The position numbers and the translations under genes were made by a program. Positions 1-8,979 of a stretch of DNA of 64,000 nt are shown here, one piece after another. This DNA is from Streptomyces sp. CBMA291 (lineage in GTDB: Bacteria > Actinomycetota > Actinomycetes > Streptomycetales > Streptomycetaceae). The stretch lies in the NCBI RefSeq assembly GCF_014596525.1, contig NZ_MSJP01000060.1, forward strand, positions 1 to 64,000. Direction: 5' to 3'. A model generated the notes under the pieces. The model did not search any database and had not been told where the DNA came from. It saw nothing but the letters and a program-made list of their open reading frames with translations. The first letter of the stretch is position 1; the number at the start of each line of letters is the position of its first letter.

Positions 1-554
1 ACCGCCGGGACCGGCGCCGGACGGGCGGCCGCCGCCGCCAGGGACCGCTGGGCCTCCGTCACCCGCCGCAGCTCCCGCAGCCTCGCCTCGGCCATCAGCC
101 GCCACACCGCCCGCGCCACCGCCGTGAACGGCGTCCCCGGCCCGACCTCCACCAGCGGAAGCCCCTGCCGGGCGCACGCCTCGACGAGCCCCTCAGGGAC
201 GGTGTCGTAGACCGGGGTCACCCCGAAGGCGAGCGCGGCGGCCCCCGCCGCCACCACCCGCTCCACATAGCGCGCCGGATCGGCGAGCTGCACCCCCGCC
301 GTCATCAGCAGCTCCCCGCCGAGCAGGTACGGGTACGGGTCGGCCATCTCCGAGGTGTGCACCCAGTGCAGGGGTACGTCCCCGGGCCCGGCGAGCAGCC
401 GCAAGCCCAGCTCCGGCCGGGCGAGCAGCGCGGCGAGCGGCACCGGCGGCGTCGGAGGAAGGGGAGGGGAAGGGGACGGGGGAGGAGGGGGAGAGGGAGG
501 GGTGGGGGCGGAGGTGGGGGGAGGGGAGTCGGGTTCCGGAACGTTCGCGGTCAT
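1..554 (-). CDS. PucR-family transcriptional regulator (partial, N-terminal part)
   Basis: The gene runs off the left edge; only about 184 N-terminal residues are visible. After a Pro/Ser-rich leader (residues ~8-40, encoded by a purine/pyrimidine-biased tract), the protein shows the PucR N-terminal domain pattern WVHTSEMADPYPYLLGGEL followed by LLMTAG and a 'GAAALAFGV' segment. PucR proteins are DNA-binding regulators with a C-terminal HTH, which would lie outside the window. The start is the ATG at 554. It is divergent from the ureohydrolase gene 112 bp away, so it probably regulates that gene and the TPP enzyme behind it. The family call is firm; the target is inferred from position. Confidence 0.8.
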   Translation of the reverse strand, partial: MTANVPEPDSPPPTSAPTPPSPPPPPSPSPPLPPTPPVPLAALLARPELGLRLLAGPGDVPLHWVHTSEMADPYPYLLGGELLMTAGVQLADPARYVERVVAAGAAALAFGVTPVYDTVPEGLVEACARQGLPLVEVGPGTPFTAVARAVWRLMAEARLRELRRVTEAQRSLAAAAARPAPVPA

Positions 555-559
555 GGTCT

Positions 560-575
560 CTTCGTACACCCGAAG
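560..575. promoter_or_regulatory. Inverted repeat in PucR/ureohydrolase divergent promoter region
   Basis: CTTCG-TACACC-CGAAG is a perfect 5-bp inverted repeat with a 6-bp spacer, lying just upstream of the PucR start and about 90 bp upstream of the divergent ureohydrolase. It is an operator candidate by position and symmetry only. Confidence 0.3.
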
Positions 576-666
576 CCCGCTGTATGGAGGAATCATCCAC
601 TTCACCGTGCCTCCCCGGGCGTCCTACGGTCGAGCCGGACCCACGACAGCCCAGGAGGACCCGGCC

Positions 667-1653
667 ATGAGCAGCGACCAGCAGACCCCGCGCGGCCCGA
701 TCGACTCGTCCCGCGTCCCGCGTTACGCCGGGCCCGCGACCTTCGCCCGGCTCCCCCGGCTCGACGAGGTCGGCGCCACCGACATCGCCGTGGTCGGCGT
801 CCCCTTCGACACCGGCGTCTCCTACCGCCCCGGCGCCCGCTTCGGCGGCAACGCGATCCGCGAGGCCTCCCGGCTGCTCCGCCCGTACAACCCCGCGCAG
901 GACGCCTCCCCGTTCGCCCTCGCCCAGGTCGCGGACGCCGGGGACATCGCCGCCAACCCCTTCGACATCAACGAGGCCGTCGACACCATCGAGGCGGCCG
1001 CCGACGACCTGCTCGCGGGCGGCGCCCGGCTGATGACCCTGGGCGGCGACCACACCATCGCCCTGCCGCTGCTCCGCTCGGTCGCGAAGAAGCACGGCCC
1101 GGTGGCCCTGCTCCACTTCGACGCCCACCTCGACACCTGGGACACGTACTTCGGCGCCGAGTACACCCACGGCACCCCGTTCCGCCGGGCCGTCGAGGAA
1201 GGCATCCTCGACACCGAGGCCCTCTCCCACGTCGGCACCCGGGGCCCGCTCTACGGCAAGCAGGACCTCACCGACGACGAGAAGATGGGCTTCGGCATCG
1301 TCACCTCCGCCGACGTCTACCGCCGGGGCGCCGACGAGGTCGCCGACCAGCTGCGGCAGCGCATCGGCGACCGCCCGCTGTACATCTCCATCGACATCGA
1401 CTGCCTGGACCCGGCCCACGCCCCCGGCACGGGCACCCCCGAGGCCGGCGGCATGACCTCCCGCGAACTCCTGGAGATCCTCCGCGGCCTCTCCTCCTGC
1501 AACCTGGTCTCCGCCGACGTCGTCGAGGTCGCCCCCGCCTACGACCACGCCGAGATCACCGCGGTCGCGGCCTCGCACACGGCGTACGAACTGACGACGA
1601 TCATGTCCCGGCAGATCGCGGCGGGGCGCGCGGCGGAGCGCGCGGAGGGGTAG
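667..1653 (+). CDS. Agmatinase/ureohydrolase (arginase superfamily), 328 aa
   Basis: Binuclear Mn hydrolase of the arginase/agmatinase family that releases urea from a guanidino compound. All metal-ligand motifs are present: GGDH with His at ~129, DAHLD at ~152-156 and SIDIDCLDP with Asp at ~243 and 245. The start is the ATG at 667, preceded by an AGGAGG-like site; the longer upstream reading frame has no such site. Length is normal. Divergent PucR and a downstream TPP enzyme surround it. The substrate could be agmatine, 4-guanidinobutyrate or guanidinopropionate; the sequence alone does not decide. Confidence 0.88.
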   Translation: MSSDQQTPRGPIDSSRVPRYAGPATFARLPRLDEVGATDIAVVGVPFDTGVSYRPGARFGGNAIREASRLLRPYNPAQDASPFALAQVADAGDIAANPFDINEAVDTIEAAADDLLAGGARLMTLGGDHTIALPLLRSVAKKHGPVALLHFDAHLDTWDTYFGAEYTHGTPFRRAVEEGILDTEALSHVGTRGPLYGKQDLTDDEKMGFGIVTSADVYRRGADEVADQLRQRIGDRPLYISIDIDCLDPAHAPGTGTPEAGGMTSRELLEILRGLSSCNLVSADVVEVAPAYDHAEITAVAASHTAYELTTIMSRQIAAGRAAERAEG

Positions 1654-2582
1654 GGGGGTAGGGGGAGGGGGTAGGCGGTAGGGGGCCTGGCTGGGCCCCG
1701 CCCCGTCCGTTGCCTCCTCGGCTGCGGTACGAGGTGTGGTGCCGGGGGCCAGGGGCCGGGGCCGGGGGCCGGGGCCGGGGCGAGGCCGAGGGCGGTACAG
1801 CGGAGCCGCCGGGTGCGGATCGCCCGTGGCGGGCCCGTCCGGGGACAATCGACCGGGGCACGACCACGCCGGACCCGATCCGGACCCGATCCGGACCCGA
1901 TCCGGACCCGATCCGGACCCGATCCGGACCCGATCCGGACCCGATCCGGACCCGATCCGGACCCGATTCGGTCCGGACCGAGTGCGGACCTGACCCGGAC
2001 GGGATCCGGACGGGGATCCGGATTGGCCTGGGCTCGGTCCGGACCAGTCCGGTCCGAGTCCGGACCAGTCCGGTCCGAGTCCGGACCAGTCCGGTCCGAG
2101 TCCGGACCAGTCCGGTCCGAGTCCGGACCAGTCCGGTCCGAGTCCGGACCAGTCCGGTCCGAGTCCGGACCAGTCCGGTCCGAGTCCGGACCAGTCCGGT
2201 CCGAGTCCGGACCAGTCCGGTCCGAGTCCGGACCAGTCCGGTCCGAGTCCGGACCAGTCCGGATCGGGCCAGGACCAGGTCCGCATCCGGTCCGGACCGG
2301 TCTGCACCCCGTCCGGATCGGGCCAGGATCGGGCCCGGGTCCGTATCCGGTCCGGGGCACCCCACGTCCAGCCCGGTCCAGCCCGGTCCAGCCCGGTCCA
2401 GCCCGGTCCAGCCCGGTCCAGCCCGGTCCAGCCCGGACCGGTCCGGTCCAGCCCGGTCCAGCCCGGTCCAGCCCGGTCCAGCCCGGACCGGTCCGGAATC
2501 CGGATCCCGTCCGGACCGCACTCCGGACCGTCACCGCCCCGCCCGCCCCCGCTCACCCCGCCGACCGCCCCGAGGGACCCCC
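1654..2582. repeat. 930-bp intergenic block of three different short tandem repeats
   Basis: This gap between the ureohydrolase and the TPP enzyme holds, in order: a G-rich tract just after the stop codon (1647-1686); nine copies of an 11-bp unit GGACCCGATCC (about 1871-1966); eleven starts of a 21-bp unit GGACCAGTCCGGTCCGAGTCC cut to 20 here as GGACCAGTCCGGTCCGAGTC (2041-2265); and about twelve copies of a 10-bp unit CAGCCCGGTC (2369-2490), interrupted once by GGACCGGTCC. All arrays reuse TCCGGA/GGTCC/GGACC words. Long frames stay open through them on both strands because the units contain no stop codon. I see no real gene here. Confidence 0.9.
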
Positions 2583-4262
2583 ATGACCCACGACCACGAC
2601 CTGGTTCTGCGCCCCACCGATGCTCAGATCGAGGCGGCGTTGAATCCGCCCGCCGGGCGGACCGGTGGGGATCTCGTCGTCGAGACGCTCTCCGGGCTCG
2701 GTGCCACGACCGTCTTCGGGCTGCCCGGTCAGCACGCCCTCGGCATGTTCGACGCGCTCCGCCGTTCCTCCCTCCGGTACGTCGGGCTGCGCGCCGAGAA
2801 CAACGCCGGTTTCGCCGCCGACGCCTACGGGCGGATCACCGGCGAGGCCGCCCCGCTGCTGCTCTCCACCGGGCCCGGCGCCCTGATGTCGCTCGCCGCG
2901 CTCCAGGAGGCCGCCGCCGCCTCCGCGCCCGTGCTCGCCATCGGCAGCCAGGTCCCGGCCGCCGGGCTCGGCGGCGGACGCCACGGCTACCTCCACGAGC
3001 TGCGCGACCAGCAGGCCTCGTTCCGGGACGTGGTCAAGTCCGTCCACACCGTCCGTACGCAGTCCCAGATCCCCTCGGCCCTCGCGGCGGCCTGGGAATC
3101 GGCGCTCACCGCCCCGCACGGCCCGGTGTGGATCGAGATACCGCAGGACGTCCTCCTCGCGCCGACCGCGCTGCCCGTGGTCACGGCGATGGACGCGGGC
3201 CCCGAGGACCTCGCCCCGCGCCCCGAGCTGACCGCGCTCGCCGCGCATCTCCTGGCGACGGCCGAGCGCCCGGTGATCGTCGCGGGCGGCGGCGTCGTCC
3301 GCTCGGACGCCTCCGGCAAGCTCCGCGCGCTCGCGGAACGCCTCGACGCACCCGTGGTCACCACCTTCGGCGGCAAGGGCGCCTTCCCCTGGGAGCACCC
3401 GCTCTCGCTGCGGTCCTGGCTGGAGGACCGGCACACCACCGACTTCCTGGAGGACGCCGACGTCCTCCTCGTCGTCGGCTCGGGCCTCGGCGAGCTGTCC
3501 TCGAACTACCACACCTTCGCCCCGCGCGGCCGGATCGTGCAGATCGAGGCCGACGCGGGAAAGCTGGAGTCCAACCACCCGGCGCTCGGCATCCACGCCG
3601 ATGCCCGCCTCGCCCTCCAGGCGCTCCTGGAGACCGTCCCCGAGCGGCGCGACCCGACCGCGCCCGAGCGGGTCGCCGCCGTCCTCGCCAAGGTCGGGGA
3701 GCGGATCGAGGCGCAGGGCCTCGGTCTGGAGGAGGGGCTGGTCGCGGCCGTCCGGGAGGCGCTGCCCGACCGGGCGCCGAGCTTCTGGGACATGACGATC
3801 CTGGCGTACTGGGCCTGGTCGGCCTTCGACGCCCGGCACCCGAACACCATGCACTCCGCGCAGGGCGCGGGCGGTCTGGGCTACGCCTTCCCCGCCGCCC
3901 TCGGCGCGGCCGTCGCCGAGGGCGGCCCGGTCCTCGCGGTCTCCGGCGACGGCGGCGCGATGTACTCGATCGCGGAGCTGGCCACGGCCCGGCAGTACGA
4001 CCTCGACGTGACCTGGCTGATCGTCGACGACGGCGGCTACGGCATCCTGCGCGAGTACATGACGGACGCGTTCGGCGAGGCCACCGGCACCGAGCTGGCC
4101 CGCCCGGACTTCGTCGCCCTGGCGGAGTCGTTCGGCGTCCCGGGCGTCCTGACGAGCCCCGAGACCCTCGCCGCCGACCTCGCGAAGTCCCTCGCCGCCC
4201 CCGGCCCCTCGGTCGTCGTCCTCCCGGCCCGGCTGCGGATGTTCGCCCCGACCCACCTGTGA
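2583..4262 (+). CDS. Thiamine-pyrophosphate-binding protein (acetolactate synthase-like), 559 aa
   Basis: Three-domain TPP enzyme of the ALS/pyruvate oxidase/benzoylformate decarboxylase superfamily. The catalytic Glu of the Pyr domain is at ~72 in RAENNAGFAADAYGR. The TPP/Mg motif starts with GDGG at ~455-458 and ends near DDGGYG rather than the usual NN pair. The start is the ATG at 2583 behind CGAGGGA. The reading frame is open further upstream through the tandem repeats, but that extension is repeat-encoded and is rejected. It lies in the same direction as the ureohydrolase, 930 bp away, and may process the product of guanidino-compound breakdown. The precise 2-keto acid is unknown. Confidence 0.83.
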   Translation: MTHDHDLVLRPTDAQIEAALNPPAGRTGGDLVVETLSGLGATTVFGLPGQHALGMFDALRRSSLRYVGLRAENNAGFAADAYGRITGEAAPLLLSTGPGALMSLAALQEAAAASAPVLAIGSQVPAAGLGGGRHGYLHELRDQQASFRDVVKSVHTVRTQSQIPSALAAAWESALTAPHGPVWIEIPQDVLLAPTALPVVTAMDAGPEDLAPRPELTALAAHLLATAERPVIVAGGGVVRSDASGKLRALAERLDAPVVTTFGGKGAFPWEHPLSLRSWLEDRHTTDFLEDADVLLVVGSGLGELSSNYHTFAPRGRIVQIEADAGKLESNHPALGIHADARLALQALLETVPERRDPTAPERVAAVLAKVGERIEAQGLGLEEGLVAAVREALPDRAPSFWDMTILAYWAWSAFDARHPNTMHSAQGAGGLGYAFPAALGAAVAEGGPVLAVSGDGGAMYSIAELATARQYDLDVTWLIVDDGGYGILREYMTDAFGEATGTELARPDFVALAESFGVPGVLTSPETLAADLAKSLAAPGPSVVVLPARLRMFAPTHL

Positions 4263-4345
4263 GGCCCACCCACCTGTGAGGCCCACCCGCCGGTGAGGCC
4301 CGCCCACCTGTGAGGCCCACCCCCCCGGTGAGGCCCACCCGCCCC
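4258..4345. repeat. 17-bp tandem repeats starting at the stop codon of the TPP enzyme
   Basis: About five units of TGAGGCCCACCCACCTG (with GCCGG/CCCCGG variants) run directly from the last codons of the TPP gene into the spacer. The first unit contains the gene's own TGA. They carry no coding signal. Confidence 0.7.
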
Positions 4346-4410
4346 CCCCGAAGCCCGTCCGTCCGGAAACGTCCGCGTCCCCGCCCCTCCCGTCCCACCC
4401 TCCCGAATTG

Positions 4411-4426
4411 TTTCAGCGGGATGAAA
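4411..4426. promoter_or_regulatory. Inverted repeat upstream of the fused ABC exporter
   Basis: TTTCA-GCGGGA-TGAAA is a perfect 5-bp inverted repeat in an AT-richer island (GAATTGTTTCA) about 60 bp before the exporter start. It is an operator or promoter candidate from position and composition only. Confidence 0.3.
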
Positions 4427-4481
4427 TCGCACGTCGGGGGTGTTGGGGGTGGCGGTAGCGCAGGACGGACGGGAGGCCTTC

Positions 4482-7400
4482 GTGGCGACGGTCGGGGAGA
4501 AACAACAGGGCTGGGCGCGCAGGCTGGCCGGATACGCCTGGCGTTACAGGACCAATGTGGTGCTCGCGCTCGGGTCCTCGCTGCTCGGCATGGCCGTGCT
4601 GGCGCTGGTCCCGCTGATCACCAAGGTGATCATCGACGATGTCATCGGGGCGAAGAGCCGGGGGCTCGGCTTCTGGACCGGGCTGCTGCTCGTCGCAGCC
4701 GTCCTCGTCTACGCCACCACCTACGTCCGCCGCTACTACGGCGGACGGCTCGCGCTCGACGTACAGCACGATCTGCGTACCGACATGTACGCGACCATCA
4801 CCCGGCTCGACGGGCGCCGGCAGGACGAGCTGTCCACCGGGCAGGTCGTGGGCCGGGCCACCAGTGACCTCCAGCTGATCCAGGGCCTGCTCTTCATGCT
4901 CCCGATGACCATCGGGAACATACTGCTCTTCCTCATATCCCTGGCCGTGATGGCCTGGCTCTCCCCGCCGCTGACCCTCGTGGCCCTCGCCGTCGCCCCC
5001 GCCCTGTGGTGGATCGCCCGGCGCAGCCGCTCCCGGCTCCACCCGGCCACCTGGTTCGCCCAGCAGCAGGCGGCGATCGTCGCCGGGGTCGTCGACGGCG
5101 CCGTGACCGGCGTCCGGGTCGTCAAGGGCTTCGGCCAGGAGGACCAGGAGACCGGCAAGATACGCGAGGCCGGACGGAAGCTCTTCGCGGGACGGCTCCG
5201 TACGATCCGGCTGAACGCCCGCTACACCCCCGCCCTCCAGGCGGTCCCCGCCCTCGGCCAGGTCGCCGTCCTCGCCCTCGGCGGCTGGCTCGCCTACCGG
5301 GGCCAGATCACCCTCGGCACCTTCGTGGCCTTCTCCGCCTATCTGGCCTCCCTCGTCGGCCCGGTCCGGATGCTCGCCATGGTCCTCACCGTCGGCCAGC
5401 AGGCCCGTGCGGGCGTCGAGCGGGTCCTCGACCTGATCGACACCGAGCCGGTCATCCAGGACGGCACCAGGGAACTGCCGTCGGACGCGCCCGCCACCGT
5501 CGAGTTCGACGACGTGAGCTTCGCCTACCGGGACGGCCACCCCGTCCTCGACGGCTTCTCCCTGGAGATCAGGCCCGGCGAGACCGTCGCCGTCGTCGGC
5601 GCCTCCGGCTCCGGCAAGTCCACCGTCTCCCTCCTCCTGCCCCGTTTCTACGACGTCTCCCGGGGCGCCGTCCTCGTCGGCGGCCACGACGTCCGGACGC
5701 TCACCCTCGACTCGCTGCGCGCCGCGATCGGCATGGTCCCCGAGGACTCCTTCCTCTTCTCCGACACCGTCCGCGCCAACATCGCCTACGGCCTCCCGGA
5801 CGCCACCGGGGAGCAGATCGAGGCCGCCGCCCGCGCCGCCCAGGCGGACCGTTTCATCGCCGAACTGCCCGAGGGGTACGACACCAAGGTGGGCGAGCAC
5901 GGGCTCACCCTCTCCGGCGGCCAGCGCCAGCGCGTCGCGCTCGCCCGCGCGATCCTCACCGACCCCCGGCTCCTCCTCCTGGACGACGCGACCTCCGCCG
6001 TCGACGCCAAGGTCGAGCACGAGATCCACGAGGCCCTGAAGTCGGTCATGGCGGGCCGGACGACCCTCCTGATCGCCCACCGCCGCTCCACCCTCGGCCT
6101 CGCCGACCGGATCGCCGTCCTGGAGGACGGCAGGCTCGCCGACATCGGCACCCACGCCGAGCTGGAGGCCCGCTCCCCGCTCTTCCGCCGTCTCCTCACC
6201 GACCCCGACGAGCTGGGCGGCGTCTCGCCCGGCCACCCCGTCCCCGTGGAGGTCCCCGAGGACCACACCCTGCGGGCCGAGCTGGACGCCGAGTTCGACG
6301 CCGAGCGGGGCATCACCCCCACCCTGTGGGTACGGGAGGAGACGCCCGAGCGGGAGGACAGCGCCCCCGGGGCCACCCCCGAGCTGCTCGCCGCCGTGGC
6401 CGCCCTGCCGCCCGCCGACGACGTCCCCGACGTCGACGAGGCCCGCGCGGTCGCCCCCGAGGAGTCGTACGGGCTGCGCAGGCTGCTCCGGGGCTTCGGC
6501 CTTCCGCTCCTGATCAGCCTGGGTCTGGTCGCCGTCGACGCGGGCGCCGGGCTGCTGCTGCCGATCCTGATCCGGCACGGCATCGACCAGGGCGTGAACC
6601 AGCTCGCCATCGGGGCCGTCTGGGCGGCCTCCGCGCTCGCCCTGGTGACCGTGTTCGTGCAGTGGGTGGCGCAGACGGCGGAGACCCGGATGACCGGCCG
6701 CACCGGCGAGCGGGTCCTCTACTCGCTGCGGCTGAAGATCTTCGCCCAGCTCCAGCGGCTGGGGCTCGACTACTACGAGCGCGAGCTGACCGGCCGGATC
6801 ATGACCCGGATGACCACGGACGTGGACGCCCTGTCGTCGTTCCTCCAGACGGGTCTGGTCACCGCCTTCGTCTCCGTGGTGACCTTCTTCGGGATCATGG
6901 CGGCGCTGCTCGTCCTCGACCTCCAGCTGGCCCTGGTGGTCTTCCTGACCCTGCCGGTCCTGGCGATCGCCACGTACTACTTCCGCCGCTCCAGCGTGAA
7001 GGCGTACGAGCTGGCGCGCGAGCGGATCAGCGTGGTCAACGCCGACCTCCAGGAGTCCGTCTCGGGGCTGCGGATCGTGCAGGCGTTCCGCCGCGAGGCC
7101 GACGGCGCGGCCCGGTTCGCCGAGCGCAGCGACTCCTACCGCGAGGCCCGGGTGCGGGGCCAGTGGCTGATCTCGGTGTACTTCCCGTTCGTCACCCTGC
7201 TCTCCTCGGTGGCCGCCGCCGCCGTCATGATCGTCGGCGCGCACCGGATCGAGGGCGGCACGCTCACCACCGGCGCGCTCGTCGCCTACCTCCTCTACAT
7301 CGATCTGTTCTTCGCCCCGGTGCAGCAGCTCTCGCAGGTCTTCGACGGCTACCAGCAGGCCGCCGTCTCGCTGAAGCGGATGCAGGAACTGCTCCAGGAG

Positions 7401-8213
7401 CCGACGTCGACCGAGGTCGCCGACGCCCCGCTGCCGGTGCCCGCGCTGCGCGGCGAGATCGCCTTCGAGAACGTCTCCTTCGCCTATCAGGGTGAGGACG
7501 GCGCCGCGAAGAAGGAGACCGCGCTGACCGGCATCGACCTGCGCATCCCGGCCGGGCAGACCGTCGCCTTCGTCGGCGAGACCGGCGCGGGCAAGTCGAC
7601 CCTGGTCAAGCTGGTCGCCCGGTTCTACGACCCGACGGGCGGCCGGGTCACCGCCGACGGCATCGACCTGCGGGACCTCGACCTCACGGCGTACCGGCAC
7701 CGGCTCGGCGTCGTCCCGCAGGAGGCGTACCTCTTCGCCGGGACGATCCGCGACGCCATCGCGTACGGGCGTCCCGGGGCGAGCGACGCCGAGGTGGAGG
7801 CGGCGGCCCGCGCGGTCGGCGCCCACGACATGATCGCCACGCTCGACGGCGGCTATCTGCACCAGGTCGCCGAGCGGGGCCGCGACCTCTCCGCCGGGCA
7901 GCGCCAGCTCGTCGCCCTGGCCCGCGCCGAGCTGGTCGACCCCGACGTGCTCCTGCTCGACGAGGCCACGGCCGCGCTCGACCTGGCCACCGAGGCGCAG
8001 GTCAACCTGGCCACCGACCGGCTCGCGGGCCGCCGCACCACCCTGGTCGTGGCCCACCGGCTGACCACCGCAGCCCGCGCCGACCGGGTGGTCGTGATGG
8101 ACCACGGCCGGGTGGTGGAGGACGGCAGCCACGAGGAACTCCTGGCCCTGGACGGGCAGTACGCGACGCTGTGGCGGACCTTCGTGGGGGAGGCGGAGCC
8201 GGAGCGGGTGTGA
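4482..8213 (+). CDS. Fused two-half ABC exporter (TMD-NBD-TMD-NBD), 1243 aa
   Basis: One polypeptide holding two complete ABC-exporter halves. Half 1: membrane segments in the first ~300 residues, Walker A GASGSGKST at ~373-381, signature LSGGQ at ~477, Walker B ending LLLLDDATSAVD. Half 2: membrane domain from ~690, Walker A GETGAGKST at ~1031, signature LSAGQ at ~1137, Walker B LLLLDEATAALD. Site 1 therefore has Asp in place of the catalytic Glu, the asymmetry known from heterodimeric exporters such as TM287/288 and BmrCD. The GTG at 4482 is chosen for the GGGAGG site 5-6 bases before it; a GTG at 4440 has none. A role in drug or lipid export is likely; the substrate is unknown. Confidence 0.9.
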   Translation: MATVGEKQQGWARRLAGYAWRYRTNVVLALGSSLLGMAVLALVPLITKVIIDDVIGAKSRGLGFWTGLLLVAAVLVYATTYVRRYYGGRLALDVQHDLRTDMYATITRLDGRRQDELSTGQVVGRATSDLQLIQGLLFMLPMTIGNILLFLISLAVMAWLSPPLTLVALAVAPALWWIARRSRSRLHPATWFAQQQAAIVAGVVDGAVTGVRVVKGFGQEDQETGKIREAGRKLFAGRLRTIRLNARYTPALQAVPALGQVAVLALGGWLAYRGQITLGTFVAFSAYLASLVGPVRMLAMVLTVGQQARAGVERVLDLIDTEPVIQDGTRELPSDAPATVEFDDVSFAYRDGHPVLDGFSLEIRPGETVAVVGASGSGKSTVSLLLPRFYDVSRGAVLVGGHDVRTLTLDSLRAAIGMVPEDSFLFSDTVRANIAYGLPDATGEQIEAAARAAQADRFIAELPEGYDTKVGEHGLTLSGGQRQRVALARAILTDPRLLLLDDATSAVDAKVEHEIHEALKSVMAGRTTLLIAHRRSTLGLADRIAVLEDGRLADIGTHAELEARSPLFRRLLTDPDELGGVSPGHPVPVEVPEDHTLRAELDAEFDAERGITPTLWVREETPEREDSAPGATPELLAAVAALPPADDVPDVDEARAVAPEESYGLRRLLRGFGLPLLISLGLVAVDAGAGLLLPILIRHGIDQGVNQLAIGAVWAASALALVTVFVQWVAQTAETRMTGRTGERVLYSLRLKIFAQLQRLGLDYYERELTGRIMTRMTTDVDALSSFLQTGLVTAFVSVVTFFGIMAALLVLDLQLALVVFLTLPVLAIATYYFRRSSVKAYELARERISVVNADLQESVSGLRIVQAFRREADGAARFAERSDSYREARVRGQWLISVYFPFVTLLSSVAAAAVMIVGAHRIEGGTLTTGALVAYLLYIDLFFAPVQQLSQVFDGYQQAAVSLKRMQELLQEPTSTEVADAPLPVPALRGEIAFENVSFAYQGEDGAAKKETALTGIDLRIPAGQTVAFVGETGAGKSTLVKLVARFYDPTGGRVTADGIDLRDLDLTAYRHRLGVVPQEAYLFAGTIRDAIAYGRPGASDAEVEAAARAVGAHDMIATLDGGYLHQVAERGRDLSAGQRQLVALARAELVDPDVLLLDEATAALDLATEAQVNLATDRLAGRRTTLVVAHRLTTAARADRVVVMDHGRVVEDGSHEELLALDGQYATLWRTFVGEAEPERV

Positions 8214-8465
8214 GCCGGGGCGCGGGGCGGGACCGGTAACCCTTGGGGCCCCTGCTCCCCCCCTGCTCCCCCCGCCAGGCCCCCGCCGGGCCCCCGCTCC
8301 CCAGGGCGGCGCACGCCCCGGCGGGTTGCCGAGGCGGCCGGGCGGACCTTCGGGCGCGGCGTCCGAGGTGACCTGGGCCGGCCGGTGCCAGGTGCTGCGG
8401 AGGCAACCGTTCCGGGGCGCGATGCGTCGTACGCCTGTACGGTCCATCATCCGGGGAGGGATCAC

Positions 8466-8879
8466 ATGCCCAGCCATCCGGCACCGCCCGGCCGCACGGT
8501 GGCGCGGGTCCTGCTGCCCGTGCTCGCCGCCGCCCTGCTGCTCGCCCTGCCCTTTCCCGGTCCCCTTCCCGGCGCCGGGACCGCCGAGGCCGCCTCCGTC
8601 TGCCAGGGGCGCCCGACCAGGACCATCGCCTTCGCCACCGGCGAGCTGCGGATCTACCGCAGCCGCCACTACGCCTGCGCCGTCACCGTCGCCAAACGCC
8701 CGGGGACCCGCCGCCCGATGACCGTCTCGCTCCAGCCGCGCGGCGGCCGGGCCGCCGTCCGGGCCGGCCGGTTCGACCGGCAGAGCGGGCCCGTGACCGT
8801 GCACTCCCTCAACCGCTGCGTCCGCGCCACCGGTTCGGTCGCCGGGCGGGGCACGGCCACCGGCTGGATCCTGTGCTGA
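8466..8879 (+). CDS. Small secreted protein of unknown function, 137 aa
   Basis: I do not recognise this protein. It has a clear Sec-type signal: a basic start, then VARVLLPVLAAALLLALPFP, with likely cleavage near the AEAAS at ~42. The mature part is ~95 residues, basic, with Cys in ASVCQGR, HYACAVTV, LNRCVRATG and the C-terminal ILC, which allow two disulfides. A GGGGAGGG site precedes the ATG at 8466. It sits alone between the ABC exporter and the S37 peptidase. The pattern is that of a small extracellular Streptomyces protein. Confidence 0.75.
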   Translation: MPSHPAPPGRTVARVLLPVLAAALLLALPFPGPLPGAGTAEAASVCQGRPTRTIAFATGELRIYRSRHYACAVTVAKRPGTRRPMTVSLQPRGGRAAVRAGRFDRQSGPVTVHSLNRCVRATGSVAGRGTATGWILC

Positions 8880-8979
8880 TCCACAGGAAAGTCACCGGGG
8901 CAAGGACCGACAGGGTCTGGCGAGCCGTCCACCGCCCCCGCTAGGTTCACGGCACCGTTGTGAACCAAGGGGAGGACGA

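Noticed and set aside
2041..2265. CRISPR-like array
   Set aside because: Units are contiguous 21-bp copies with no spacers and no cas genes nearby.
1710..2582. Open frame joining the tandem repeats to the TPP enzyme as a ~290-residue N-terminal extension
   Set aside because: The extension is encoded by stop-free repeats, open in several frames on both strands; the ATG at 2583 has a ribosome site and matches normal family length.
4413..8804. 1463-residue frame on the minus strand
   Set aside because: Shadow of the ABC exporter gene caused by high GC; low-complexity protein with no family motif. The same applies to other long antisense frames, for example 18498-22037 and 56048-59803.
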